A stretch of 64,000 nt of DNA, from the NCBI RefSeq assembly GCF_034140825.1, contig NC_089037.1, forward strand, positions 5,654,001 to 5,718,000, in the 5' to 3' direction. The first letter of the stretch is position 1. Each line of letters starts with the position of its first letter. The position numbers and the translations under genes are program-made. The notes beneath the pieces were generated by a model. It made no database searches and had not been told where the DNA came from. It saw only the letters and a list, made by a program, of their open reading frames with translations. Origin of the DNA: Oryza sativa Japonica Group. Its lineage: Eukaryota; Streptophyta; Magnoliopsida; Poales; Poaceae. Positions 38,673 through 51,800 of this stretch are shown here, piece by piece.

Positions 38673-39760
38673 GTAAGCATTAAGGTCTATTCTGACTCTG
38701 ATTTATTTTTCACATTCCTACGAAATTTGAACTCCTATCTGAAAATCCAGTGAAGTTCCAGACGTGGGCATGAACAGAAGGATCGGATGGGATGAGATGA
38801 ACAGTACATCATGATTAGAGGATTGAGGGAGTGGCGCGACGTACAGAAGGCGACAAGGACGCATGATTAGCCAAGTGCCGAGCATGTCCTGACCCAATAA
38901 TCGACTGAAGAATGTGGCGGCCGTACAGGCAAATTGAGCGTATCGCCAAATATAAATCCCGTGCAAAAGCTGAGCCGTGATGATTTGATTCGATCGGCAG
39001 GTGGTTACTGGGTACTAAGCCAGGACTAAAAGCGGTTAGTGCATACTAAGACGGTACTACTAAAAGTAATTATTTTTGTACTAAAAAGTGCTTTAAGCGC
39101 GCACATGACGAGCAAATGCTAGTGGCCCGTGGCCGCTTTCCGGATATAGCAACCTGGGAGCCCAACTTTTCAGTACAGAATTTACATTTCTTAGCTTAGC
39201 CTCCTGTAGAACAGTAGAAGCATGCGAATAGATTATAGTGAAAAATTCTGGAAATAATTGGGCGGTATCACCTTTTTATCATTGGTTCTTTTGTAAAATT
39301 GTATTTGCAGCTTTGATACTAATAATTCATCAATACATCAACGTAAGTCATTGATCCTCCAATAACATAAGCGCCGGCACCTGGCAACAGTGATGACAGC
39401 AACAGGCATAGGAAAAAATAAAATATCTGTAAAGTCATGTACATAACCACAAGACGCATGTGCGCAGTGATCTTGAAACTTCACTGTAACAACGATCTAC
39501 TGTTATCTGAAACCTTATCGATCAGAACAATCTAAAGGATGAAAGGAAAGTGAAGAAATAAACAGGCCTAAATATTAAATGCAACACAGATGATTAATCT
39601 CAACATAGATCCACCCACTTCCATTTAACGATTTCATTTTGCCTCAGCGCACCACATAGTTCCTCAATCGTTTCTAATGCATACTACACAGAGATATTCC
39701 CTCTGTTCTCAACAGGGGCTCCACGAACTAAAGTAGTTAAAGTTATCAATGATGGACAGG
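38673..39760. other. Spacer and RBL 3' UTR
   Basis: Non-coding. The last few hundred bases before 39760 are probably the RBL 3' UTR. Confidence 0.35.
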
Positions 39761-42700
39761 TCAGATCTCATCGTCTTCGGTGGCTTCATCATCAACAGCA
39801 GAGCTGTTCCCGTTAGCAGGCTCCAATTGCTTGCCATTGGACCCTGGGGACTTGCCGTTGGACTTATTCTTTGTTGTTGGTTTTTTGCCCTTCTCGGCTT
39901 GCTGCAGCTCGAGGCCCTTAGCCGACAGCCTCCGCCTCCTCTTTGAGTTCACGGCTTCAGCTGGTTCTTCAGCAGTAGAATTATCCACTGCCAGAGAAAT
40001 AAAACTAAGAATGATGCCCATGTTTCAGAGAAAATAGCAGTATAATTGACGGTGGAATTATCTTGAATGAATACTTGAAACAAGATCCTCTTTCTGCCTA
40101 GAAATACATTGTCATTTATTGCCAATACTTTCAAGTTATTCTAGTTTGCAACTTTGCATATGATGACCTGTAGTTTTCTTTGAATAACATGGTTTCCCAA
40201 CTGTGCATTTATATTATACATATATATGAAATGAGTAAACTGCTACAATTTTGTTCAATTAAACTAAGGACCAGGTTCAATTTATATCTCACCATAATGA
40301 CTGCACTACAGTGTTCCCTTGTGTGAAGAAATTGTGCAATTCTTTAGATCAATACAAAATGTACCACACTGCTAGTAGATTTCAATTGAAAAACAAATAA
40401 AAGTGATACTATCATACTACATATTATTGCATAATAATAAGAACTGAAATGAAATACTACCATAGTCTAGCACTTTACCTTCCATTGGACTAGATGCTGG
40501 AGGAATCGCTTGTCCATTCTGTACAGCATCCAATGAGGATGGGGAATCAGAATGATTGCTGTCCTCCAACTTCGATGAACTTCCAAGGCATTTGTCGGGC
40601 TGCTCATCGGGAGTGTCTGGGATAGGAATAGCTGCCAAGTAGATGAGCTCCATCGTTGTGCTACTGCTATCATCCAAATCACTGAACGTTGAGTTTTTAT
40701 CATATGTCTCAATATCGACATACTCATCCTCGTTTACCAGTTGTTCTTCAGCCTATACAGAAAGATTTAGATAAAACACATTTTTATGGCACGAGTAACA
40801 GCTAAAAGTCTTAAAGACAGGTAAAGAATTGTCATTCACCTTTTCTACATATGCATTTAAGTCAAACTCATCCTCTCGTTCAACATACTCTTCGTTTTCT
40901 TCTAATTCTACAAAATCAGGAGCAAATGCACTCCAATTCTCTACATGTTCCTTGGCCCAAATGTATGCTAAGCCTGCTACAGACACTGAAACAATTGTAG
41001 GATCTACTGGATGCCAGGCAATATCAATAAGAGCTTCCTTTGGACCTTCAAGGATTTTTACAAGACGTCCTGATCGGTTCCATATGCACAATCTGTGCTC
41101 TCCTTTGCTTGCTGAAGCACCAACAATCCACTCACTATCACCACTAAAGCATGGTGCCTTCCACGGTATCTTTGCGATAGCATCCAAAAGTTCACAAGAA
41201 ATAGCTAGGCAGCTTGCACCATTTGCTTTTAGCTTCTCGTAGTGACTCTCATAGCTAATGTTGTTACTGCTTATTTTTTCTATCTCCTCTCCAGAACCTT
41301 TAACAGGCAGAAGATTATCATAGACTCTAATCACCCGATCATTAGAGTTTGTGAGTAGATATCGGCCATCCCTGCTGAAAACAATATCCTTAACTACTGT
41401 TCCACCTGGGATGGGAATCACAGCATGTACCTTGATGCTTTTTGAATCTATAATTAATATCTCTCCCTTGGAATTGCCCACATATATCAGATCCCCATAC
41501 TTGTCAAATGTTGCAGCAGTTGGTGTAAAAGGTGGAGAACCATCAGAAAATTTATTGCGAGTATTAGGAGCAGGGAGGTTACCATTATCAGACAGAAAAG
41601 CTGGGAGAACTGTAGTACTTCCAGTGTTTAAATCAACAAGAATAGGTGCAGACGAGAGAGGGCATGCCAAACAAATAGATGGGGTAGATGGACCACCAGG
41701 ATGAAGACGGACACTTAACGGAGTCTGCTGAAGAGTAATGCGGGCAATTTTTTTCTCATTTACCACATGCCAAAGTGTCAATGACTTGTCAGTAGCAGAG
41801 GCGAGCAAATGGTGACCATATTTAGACCAGGCCACACTTGTTATAGGTGCAGTACAATCTTTATCATGCAGTTCTCTTGCAATCCCCCTTGTTTCAAAGT
41901 CCCAGATAACACAGGTACCATTTGCACATCCAGCTGAAAAAAAAAATCAACTGACATAAATTGTTGGATAAATTTGCTTTCAGGGTTCAAGTACAAAGCA
42001 GCAGTCCACCAAAATTTATGGCACTCCACATGAATGATGTTTTTACATCTGTGTATAGATATATCACAAGGCCTTACAGGTGTGCACAGGTTAGTCTTAG
42101 AAAAGAACAAAAGGATGCATTAAAGTAAACAGATCCCTTATCATATCATCATGTTATACTTATATGTGGCAATGCCAAGATAAATAGAGATGCGGAGACA
42201 ACACAAAAGAAGAAAAGGAACTACTTCAGGCTACAAGAAATGGCTTTGGTTACTGTTAAGTGTTAACAGCTAAAGAAACTTCAAACAGATTAAAACTAAC
42301 ATTAATCGTGCAGGCATGCTTCACAAGCGCACAGTGTAAAATAAACAGTCTGTGTGAAATAAGAAGATAATTACATATGAGCACAATTTAAGTGTACTGT
42401 TACAGGAATATAAAATGGGATAATTACCAGCAAGGAGAGTTCCTCTGCGGTTGAATGCTATGCATTTCATACTCCCATACTGCAAGAACTCCTCAATCGT
42501 CTCAGGGAAATCCCCCTGCAAAGGATCTAAACCAACATAACATAGCAGAGGTCAGTATATTGCTGCAAAATTCACTGTAGTTTTATCATAAAAAAACACA
42601 AGACAATGCTCATTGACTCTTAGCACAACATCCGTAATTGCAAAAGAACCAGTTATCTGAACAGAAAATTTCAGAATTTGATGCACGTAGAAAATGCAGC

Positions 42701-43143
42701 GCCACTAGTAAAGGCACCAGTGCATTCCCAAATTTAACCAATAGGCCAATACTGCAAATCTTCTCAAATCCTACTCCTAGATAAGCAAAACAATCGAAAA
42801 TCTGAGCCTAAATCTTGAATACCACTTCATTTCAATGCATCCAGGAGACAGAAACCAGCAAAAGCGTTCACTATAGCACAAATACACGCTAATGTTACCC
42901 ACAAGTCCCAAAATCACCAAAAGAGGGGGGAAACTAGGGCCAAACAGCGCAGCCCTAATTCGCGCAAATCCGCCCTAGAAACCTAAAATCCCACCCAAAT
43001 CGGCGGAAGTACCGCACAAATCCCCCAAACTCTCGACCTACCCACCCCCGAATCGCTCCAATCACCGCGTCCCCGACCCATCCCGCCGCCCCCACGCAGA
43101 ATGCGAGAGAGAGACGAAACTCACCGACTATAGGGACGTTCAT
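39761..43143 (-). CDS. RBL: RbBP5-like WD40 subunit of COMPASS H3K4 methyltransferase, 570 aa, five exons
   Basis: Core scaffold (RbBP5/Swd1) of nuclear COMPASS-type complexes that methylate histone H3 Lys4. Exons: 43143-43125, 42526-42428, 41933-40840, 40752-40479 and 39987-39761; total 1713 nt, phases close. The protein opens MNVPIVDPLQGDFPETIEEF, matching Arabidopsis RBL. WD40 blades cover about residues 25-370, with landmarks NGTCVIWDFETRGIA, WSKYGHHLLASATDKSLTLW, GNSKGEILIIDSK and HPVDPTIVSVSVAGLAYIW. The conserved acidic hinge ENEEYVEREDEFDL follows. A serine/acidic region (about 405-495) and a basic, nuclear-localisation-like tail (NSKRRRRLSAKG) complete it. Exon 1 holds just 19 coding nt. 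The tail is longer than in Arabidopsis (525 aa from memory). No defect is seen. Confidence 0.93.
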
Positions 43144-43334
43144 CGCGGCGGCGCCACCCCCTCAGCCTCGCCTCGCCGCGCCGCTGTCCCCAGGCGGAGG
43201 CAACCGGCGAACCGCCCCCAAGAAAACACCAGGTGGCGAGAGCGCGCGCCACGCCGGACGGACCAGGGCGAGGGCTAGGGCGGAGGAGGCCGCCCCGCTG
43301 CTGCTCCGCTACACAAAGCCCTAGGAAGGGAAAA

Positions 43335-43373
<39 letters not shown>

Positions 43374-43538
43374 CGGAAGAGTGAGGAGGGGAAGGAGGGG
43401 ATATGCGTTTGGAGCACGAGTCCGAAACCGGCGCGCGCTGGGCCGAGGCGAGGCGCGCGCGGGGCAGGGGAAGGGAGGAATTCGCCCTGTTATATTCTGA
43501 TTCTGATTATTCAGATTTTATTTCGATATTGGTTATGG
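43144..43538 (-). promoter_or_regulatory. RBL 5' UTR/promoter with (CT)17 repeat
   Basis: On the gene strand a (GA)17 tract (43370-43337) lies about 195 bp before the RBL ATG, a usual position for GA repeats of grass 5' UTRs. A TGGGCC-type site II occurs on the plus strand near 43438. The repeat complex begins at 43539. Confidence 0.5.
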
Positions 43539-44073
43539 TGTAACATCCCGGCTCAGGACTTAATAAGATTAATATAATACTCATATTAACAAGTTGTAAC
43601 TTCTTTTTCGGAAGCTGATGTCTAAAGAACTCCAGGGTTAAACGTGCTTGGCCTAGAGCATATGTAGGCGGACCCGAACGCTTTGTCTGTGGCCAAGAGG
43701 GGGACCTGAGGACAAGGGATGGGTGACCGACCGGTTTCACGGGCAGAGCAATTTGAAACGGGTGACCGGCTGAGAAATTCTTCCCGGGTGAGTGCACACG
43801 ACAATTTGGGATGGGTGACCGACCGAAAACTCCAAGGGATGGGTGACCGACCGGTTTCACGGGCAGAGCAATTTGAAACGGGTGACCGACTGAGAAATTC
43901 TTCCCGGGTGAGTGCACACGAGTGAGGACAAGTGATGGGTGACCGACCAGGAATTCAAGCAATTTGGGATGGGTGACCGACCGAAAACTCCAGGGTTAAG
44001 CGTGCTTGGCCTGGAGCAATTTGGGACGGGTGACCGACCGAGAAATTCTTCCCGGGTGGGTGCACACGAGTGA

Positions 44074-46471
44074 GTGTAAGTTCAAGTGCCTTAATTTGGT
44101 TTCGGTGATTAATGACAAATCTAATTATATGAGACTAACGTTTTTATGAGTCTTTTTTTGACTAATCTTATTTGGATATGAAAGTAAAAATGATGGGAGG
44201 TATGTATTAAACTTCACATATTCTAACTTGGTCTCTCTTGTGGATCCAAAATATAGTGTGAGCTCCCTTATTGATCTTGATTGATTATGTGCATATGCAT
44301 TCCTTCATATCCATATGTATGCACATCTTGAGAGGGAGCTTATTCTATATTTTGTTCATTATAAGATCTCTACCTTGATTTGAAATTATCTTTCATCTCA
44401 TCTCTTTGTATTGTTTATATCGGATTATTATCTATCACAAAAGAGAGAAAAGATTGAAAGATCTTGGATTAAACAATTTGTGTAATTGTTACTTTGGTGA
44501 TAGATGATAAACCGATGTTTATGGGATTAACCTCTCTTTTCTATAAGTTTTCAACAAGGTTATTTCCCGACAATGAGATGTGGTAGATATGCATTCTTTG
44601 GTGATGGACTTTAATCATGACAAGGATGAAATTCATGGAGATAAAGCGATATGTATCACTTCTTATCTCCTACTTTTTGATAGGTTCATATATATGATTT
44701 CCATGTTATTGTTATATAAGTGTAAGACTAATATTTACTTAGTCTCCTTTACATTGAGAACATGGAGATCATGAAGGTATGTGTTTTTTTTTATCTTCAT
44801 CATTACTACATATGCCTTCTCTATGTGTATAGGATAAACCCCCCATTGGTTCTTCTTTACTTATGCATACACTTGTCTCTCTTGTATATTTCTTTGTATG
44901 CATATACTTAGGGGGAGCAAATCCTATATATTTATTGTGCATGTTTTAGATCCATATTGTTCACCTATTATTTATATCGGATCTTTGCACTTGAACTTGC
45001 ATACGAGTATATGACACTTGTGATGTTAATGAATACTCAACAAACATATACATATCTTTCATATGTAACCGGTTGGTCATTAAGTGAAGGATGACAACCG
45101 ATTTGTTGAGACTAATGTTCTCCTTTGAGATGTGAAAAGGAATAGGTCCCACTATGATGAGGCTAATGGATGACACCATGGGTTAATGGTCACCAAGCCA
45201 AGGACATCGCCATGTTGGCAAGAATGAAATCAAGCTTGTGATGAGAAGAAAGTCTTAACAAATGATGGTAAATATCTTGGTATAAACATGGTTGAATCAA
45301 ATGGTCACAAGTGTTGATCTCGACTCAAGCTTGACCCCAAGATGGATAGCGCAAGGCAAAGGTATAATGTAGCTAAGAATGTTTTCTTAGTCTTTTCCCG
45401 GTCTTGGTGTTTGGTGTAGACCGGATTTGCTAGATAGGCGCCGTACTATCAAGAGGGGTCTATGAAGCGAGCTTGTGGATGATCTTGTGCCATATTAGTT
45501 CATATGCATGTGTGTGTATTTGGTGGGCTTGTCTAGCCAAGTGTGGTGAGTTTTCTCAAGTCCTAAACAAAGAGAGATGTGGGCAAATCCTATAGGTTTG
45601 GGTAGCCTCATGTGGTTATGTCCGGTGGAGTATCCTTTGGAGTGTGAGCCCTTTCTCCCTGAGAAAAGTTGTGTTTCTTAGATGGATTGTTCATGGGTTG
45701 GATAGCCCTTTGAATAAGCTTTCCATAAAGTCCAAGAACGCCAAATTCCGAGACCCGAGTCAAGAGATATCGTCGTTTTACTAACGGTCGGTTGAGTTGA
45801 AAAGTGACCTGCGGTCTGACCGTGGGCCTTAGGCCGGTCGGACCGGGCCTGTTAGCCGGTCTGACCGGCGTGGTAAGGCCGGTCTGACCGGCCCCATTGG
45901 TCTGTTGCACTGGTTTGGTTTTTGGTGGCGATACAGAGCCGCCAGAGCCGCAACCAGTCAGACCGAGCCGACGGCGGTCTGACCGAGCTGTGGACGGTCT
46001 GACCGGCCACTACACTGCGGTCAGACCGGCCAGATTGAGTGGGCTCAATGATTGCCCTGTAACGGCTAGTTACAGGGCAAAACTAGCCGTTACAAAGTAG
46101 TCCGGTCTGACCGGCCTTACAACGGCGGTCTGACCGGCAGAGCACAAAGTTGGGGATTTCGGTTCCAACGGCTAGTTTTGGTAGTTGGGGGTATATATAC
46201 CCACTCCCCAGCAGTAAGGGTAAGGTTTTGGCACTCCATTGCATTATCTTGAACCCTTGCAAGAGCTCTCACACCCTTGTGCACTTAGTTTATCTAGTGA
46301 GGTATTAGAGAGTGAGTTAAGCCAATCCAAGTGCATTGCTTCATTGTTATAACTAGTATGGCACTTGATCATCCTCGGCAAGCATCCTAGACTTGTTACT
46401 CTTGGAGGTTGCCGCCTCCTAAACGGCTTGTGTAGGTGTTGCCCGGTGACCTCTCCGAGGAGATTGTGGAG
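44074..46471 (+). mobile_element. Inserted LTR (solo or partial), about 2.4 kb
   Basis: Starts TGTAAGTTCAAGTGCCTTAA within the 5S-derived array. It has repeated GGTCTGACCGG motifs (about 45800-46140), a TATA-like GGGTATATATACCC near 46190, and a U5-like end (CTTGGAGGTTGCCGCCTCC). These are features of large rice LTRs; no protein domain is present. The right border with the array is not precise. Confidence 0.55.
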
Positions 46472-46651
46472 GAGGTTAAGCGTGCTTGGCCGAACTCCAG
46501 GGTTAAGCGCGCTTGGCCTGGAGCAATTTGGGATGGGTGACCCTGATGTCCAAAGAACTCCAGGGTTAAGCGTGCTTTATCCGTGGCCAAGAGGGGGACC
46601 TGATGTCCAAAGAAACTCCAGGGTTAAGCGTGCTTGGCCTAGAGCAATTTG

Positions 46652-47232
46652 GGATGGGTGACCGACCGGAAAATTCGTCCCGGGTGCACACGAGTGAGGA
46701 CAAAGTGTGCACTAGAGCAATTTGGGATGGGTGACCGACCGAACTCCAGGGTTAAGCGTGCTTGGCCTGGAGCAATTTGGGATGGGTGACCCTGATGTCC
46801 AAAGAACTCCAGGGTTAAGAACTCCAGGGTTAAGCGTATTTTGTCTGTGGCCAAGAGGGGGACCTAATGTCCAAAGAACTCTAGGGTTAAGTGTGCTTGG
46901 CCTGGAGCAATTTGGGATGGTGACCGACCGGAAAATTCTTCCCGGGTGCACACGAGTGAGGACAAAGTGTGCACTAGAGCAATTTGGGATGGGTGACCGA
47001 CCGGGAAGATTCCCGGGTGCACACGAGTGAGGACAAAGTGTGCACTGGAGCAATTTGGGATGGGTGACCGACCAGGAAATTCTTCCCGGGTGCACACGAG
47101 TGAGGACAAAGTGTGCACTGGAGCAATTTGGGATGGGTGACCGACCGGGAAATTCTTCCCGGGTGCACATGAGGACAAAGTGTGCACTGGAGCAATTTGG
47201 GATGGGTGACCGACCGGGAAATTCTTCCCGGG
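46652..47232 (+). repeat. Tandem array of about 72-bp 5S-derived units
   Basis: Consecutive units run from GAGCAATTTGGGATGGGTGA through a perfect hairpin (CCGGGAA-ATTC-TTCCCGG) to GACAAAGTGTGCACTG. The last four or five are nearly identical, showing recent local amplification of a sub-unit of the element. Confidence 0.85.
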
Positions 47233-47638
47233 TGCACATGTGCAGAAAAGACTTGTGTTACCCTGTGAGGGCAGTTTATGACATATGAAAGCTGTCATAT
47301 GTAAGCGGACCCGCCCTGGGAGAGGCGGGACGTTATTATCATGTTTTTTAAACTACTAATTCCTCTATTTCAGATTATAAGTACACTAGTATTTTCATTT
47401 ACACTTCAAATCATCAGATTAAAAAAAATAAAAACTACTAGTTGGCTCGTATTGTTCAAGTGTAAGATGTGGCCAAGATTCCTGGTCGAATGCTTTCTTA
47501 ACGAAGACCGCCATCCTTATTCTTGTTTGATGGGGGTTTATCCCCGAGAGGGAGAGTGAGGGTTTATTCCCGACAGGGAGAGTGACCACTACGTAGGTTT
47601 TTATTCATCAAGAATTGGAATCCCTCCCTTCTTGTCTA

Positions 47639-47730
47639 CTTCCTCTATTTTATAATGTAAGTCTTTCTAACATTGCATATATTTATATAAATGTTAATGA
47701 ATCTAAACACATGAAACAAAACAGAGGGAG
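47639..47730. mobile_element. Short Stowaway-type MITE
   Basis: CTTCCTCTATTTTATAATGT at the left, AACAGAGGGAG at the right, TA on both sides. 92 bp. A related left-half fragment is near 47360. Confidence 0.7.
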
Positions 47731-48804
47731 TATGTTATTTCACCGTCTTTACCGACCACCAATAAGACCTTTATTTTATATAAAAAAGTTCATTATTCAA
47801 AATTAATTACTTTGGAGGGATCCAAAGTACAATATTTTAAACGAAAAGACTAGGAATTTTTTTTCACCTAGTACCCCTGTTTAATTTAGATTTATGTTAA
47901 ACCCGGCACGGTCCTATCCTGGATAAATAGTGACCGTTAGATCATGATGAGCGGCCCAGATCGAAGAGGATAATCTACGGCAGCATTTTTACATAAAAGA
48001 CCCTTTGTTATCATCTAGTCCTCGATTAGGTCGGACGGGAGAGAGAGAAAAGTCAAAGACCCTAGCGAGGAGCCGGAGCTCCGGCGATTGACAGCGGTTG
48101 CGCCGTCGTCGCCATGGCCGCAGAGTTCCCGAAGGATGTGAGGCGAGGCGGCACGCCGGCAGCGGTAACGAGAGGACGGGTGGAGCCTGACGGCAGGGCT
48201 GCCTCTGCATCTGGCTGCCTAATGAGACGATCTGAAGGAAGACGACGGCCATGGCGACATCTCCTGAAGATAACCTCGGTGGGACGACAGGGTCATTTGC
48301 CTAGTTCAAAAGCATACTGATACTGAACCAATCAACCAATGATCATGACAAACCAGGAAGAAATTCAGCAAGTGCAACAAGGATTCCTGACTGTTCAGAA
48401 GTTCCAAGTGTCAACAGCAATTCTGCAGATCATCATCATCCAAAAAATGAGAAAGGTAACAAAGTTATCTACTGCTGTTTATAACCTCAAACACATGAAT
48501 GCCACTGTGGTTTATCCCAACCCTAAGTGGAGAAGCCCAACCAATTCGCTAATGCACTTATACAACAGCAGAGGAATATACAGTGTAGTTCATCGGTAGG
48601 CTTCTTCCTGGAGCTAATACAAATAGACTTTTTTACTATGCTTCTTCCTGGAGCTAATACAAGCAGGCAGTAGTACAAGTTTTTACATGGGGGAGCATCT
48701 TTCTTCTAATATGATCTGCTTCACCATGGTAGAAACTAACAGTTCTGAAGGCCGATAAGGGAATTGTCCTGCCCTTTTTTTGTTCAAAAAACTTCTGAAG
48801 GCGC
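47731..48804. other. Spacer and NRAMP 3' UTR
   Basis: A plus-strand GC-rich frame from ATG 48114 (68 codons) lacks a recognised domain and I do not call it a gene. GCTTCTTCCTGGAGCTAATA occurs twice, near 48600 and 48641. The last 100-200 bp should be the NRAMP 3' UTR. Confidence 0.35.
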
Positions 48805-51800
48805 TCATGTGCTCTTTGTCATTGCTGAGCGGAGGCGAGAATACAGTGAGGTATTTCGCATGATAAGATAGACGATGAATGCAAGGTAAACTGCCAATAC
48901 AACGCACAAGCTTGACCGAACCAATGCTCCCCGGACTTCAGTGGCATAGAAGGACAGTATAAGATACCCATTGATGAGCATCAAGAATACTGTAACAATC
49001 CAGCTAATCACCTAAGTATAAGCAAAGATAAAGTTAACAGCCTACCCTTGCAAAAACATATATATTCAGGTTTTCTTTTCTCATCTGAATACAGATATGC
49101 TGTTAAACAACCAAAGCCGACCAAATAAATCTACAGTTGATTAAGAGGTTGGTGAATGGTGAACTATATACTGAAAAAAAGTTTATATAGATGTAAGAAG
49201 GTAGGATAGCATAGACAAACATATATGAGATGGATTTCAGCTTCAAGGCTAACAGCTTAATGGAATAAAACATTGAAGAATCATGTTCATGCATATCAAT
49301 TTAATCACCTACAGAAACAATGATCTGAAACTAAGGAACTGTTGTCGATGATTATGAAAATGAAAACCTTTTATTCGTTCAGTTTCATCAGATGACAAAA
49401 ACTTAATAATAAGATCACATGACCTAAAACAGCAAATGGAGTTCAATACTAGTTAAATTATCTGCCAACATGAGACATATGATAAAGAAATATTAAAGGG
49501 AAAACTTACTTTTGTGATAGGACCAACCACAAATGATCCCATGACTTGCTCCTTTGAGACAAGTGTGATGAGAGGAATCAGTGCAAATGGTATCTGTATG
49601 GATTGAAGAACATTGAGTGCCTCATTCAGAATGTCCATTGTAGGATCCTCCGTGTCAAAAAATAAAGCCACAATCATAGTTGGAATAATTGCAAAGCTTC
49701 GAGTAATCATTGCTCTTAACCACTTCTTCAACCGAAGATTAAGGAAGCCTCCCATAACAAATTGGCCTGCATATGTGCCAGTAATAGTGCTACTCTGTCC
49801 AGATGCTAACAGCCCAATAGCCCAGATATACAGTATAGGAAAGAATGCAGTCCCATATTTCTGCTGTAAGTACTGTCCAGCATTCTCAAGACCTATACCA
49901 TCAGCTTGTTCAGATCCATAAAATCCTTTCGCAAAAACTGTTGTGACACAGATGTTAATAAAGAACGAGACAATGAGGGCAAGAATGGACTCAATGTTGT
50001 AATAGAACACTGCTTCTTGAACACGGGATTTCTTGTTTGTGTCAATCTTCCTTGACTGCACTAGTGCTGAGTGCAAGAAGACATTGTGGGGCATGATTAT
50101 GCAGCCCACAATTCCAACTGCTTGTTTGATTGTCCTTGAACTCAACTTTGGAACCACCAAACCTAGATAAAGAAAAGAAAAGAGAGAGAATAAACTCTTC
50201 GACTTCTCAAGGCTGCAAGATAAGCAAAAGTATTTGCAAACAAGTCAGCTTGAATACCAATCAGAAGCTCCTTGCCACTTGGCTTTGTTTCACCAAACAT
50301 AATTGCAAATGATACTGCCATGACTGCAATCAGGACTCCGAAAAATGCTTCCAATTTTCTCACTCCATAGTTCTCCAGGAATAAAAAGATGAAGCTGGCA
50401 TCAATAACACGTCATGTAAGCCAAACAAATGTCAATTTTATTGGACAGTTCCCAATCATATAACAAAACAGACAATTTGTCAGCACATAAACAAAGTAAA
50501 GGCTAAGTCAAAATAGAGAATCATTGAATAACACTACAGCAGAAACAGACAGGAAAATGTTGTCTCTTTATTAGTCATCCCGATTTTTAATATGATTTGT
50601 TCCTTTCATCGTTACTAGCTTCATACCCAAACATCCCTATCTAGTAGTCAATAAAATTCAAAACTAGGGGCCTAACCAGGGAAGACGATAAGCACTAAGT
50701 AGAAGTGTACGGACAATACATAAGGACATGCCCTTAGATTAATCAACAATCCCAGGTCTCTTAACTGAATATAAATTAGAAGTATTAAACCAAACAATAA
50801 ACGTGCATTATCGTCTGACCGAGCGACTCCCAGGACATCTGGGACCATTACAGTTTTTAAGCATTCCGCGACCACCAAACATGGCTTTGATGACAAAACC
50901 AACAGAAAAACGTCTCCAAGAAAAGAGCAAGCGGCAACAAAAATAATTACTACAACGCAACATAATACCGTCAGCAAGTAGCACGGAATTGATCGAAAAG
51001 AAGCAGAGGAAAAACTGGAGTTTCGTCTAAATTTTAGCTCCCAAGAAGGAATTCTGAAGATGAATGCAAAGGTAGCCATCATCACACTAACCAAAATAAT
51101 AATAATAACTGGGGGAACAAACAATGGAAGTGAATAGTCCCACTCAAAATGGATTCGCCACAAGGGCAACTCACCAAAAAGACACGAACTTTATTTACTC
51201 ACCTAACGATTAACGATTGGCGGGACCAAAGAAAGGAAGGGAAGCGATCGAAGGACAGGAGGAGGAAAGGGAAAGAACGGAAGCGAGGTTTCTGCTCTCT
51301 CCTGAGATGCCATCGGGAAGAGTCCAACACGAGAACGAACAAACAATACTCGCTGTGTCAATCGAGAGACCAACAGGATCGACGAAAACACATCGAATTA
51401 CAGTCTTTTAGTTCAAAAACGGGAAAAGAACAAGGGCAGCGATGAAGAGCAAACAGAGCGTCCAATTTAACCAATAAGAAAGCAACGAACTCTCCTATCC
51501 AAGAAAGGAACTCCTTGCCAGTCAAGAAAAAAAAAAACCGATGAACTTACTCGCAAATTCTACTCGCCGCAGGTAAGAAAGGAAATCCTAATCAGTTAAA
51601 CGATATCGATGTCATACTCGCAAATTCTACTCGCCGCAGCTCCAAACCAAAACATGAACCAAGCAAACTCGGGGCTGTATACTATGATCAGCAATAAACT
51701 GAAAAAGGAAATCTAGGAATTTTCTGTGAACAAGACCAACGGGGTAAGGACAAAAAGGAAAGCCTCGTTCGTTCCCAACACCCACCAATCGAACGCGGTG

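Larger units (their letters stand above)
43539..47336 (+). mobile_element. 5S-rRNA-derived repeat complex (Cassandra-like TRIM) with an inserted LTR
   Basis: The left end TGTAACATCCCGGC and right end GGCGGGACGTTATT are roughly inverted. Between them, units resemble 5S rRNA from box A (GGTTAAGCGTGCTTGGCC) to box C (GGGATGGGTGACC), the hallmark of Cassandra, a terminal-repeat retrotransposon in miniature that carries 5S sequence in its LTRs. About 17 box-C-like copies are seen, 8 left and 9 right of an inserted block. The element is non-coding and heavily rearranged. Confidence 0.55.

Noticed and set aside
46652-47232. CRISPR-like array
   Set aside because: Regular spacing is due to whole-unit tandem repetition, with no unique spacers, in a plant genome.
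46365-47298. Long frames in the 5S-derived array
   Set aside because: They are repeats of the same short unit read through in several frames; not protein-coding.
43539-47336. Genuine 5S rRNA genes
   Set aside because: Units keep only parts of 5S (box A and box C regions) with other sequence in between, so they are derived repeats, not full 120-nt 5S genes.
48114-48599. Small plus-strand frames starting at 48114 and 48339
   Set aside because: No domain, no clear splicing, and close to the convergent NRAMP 3' end. Evidence is too weak for a gene.
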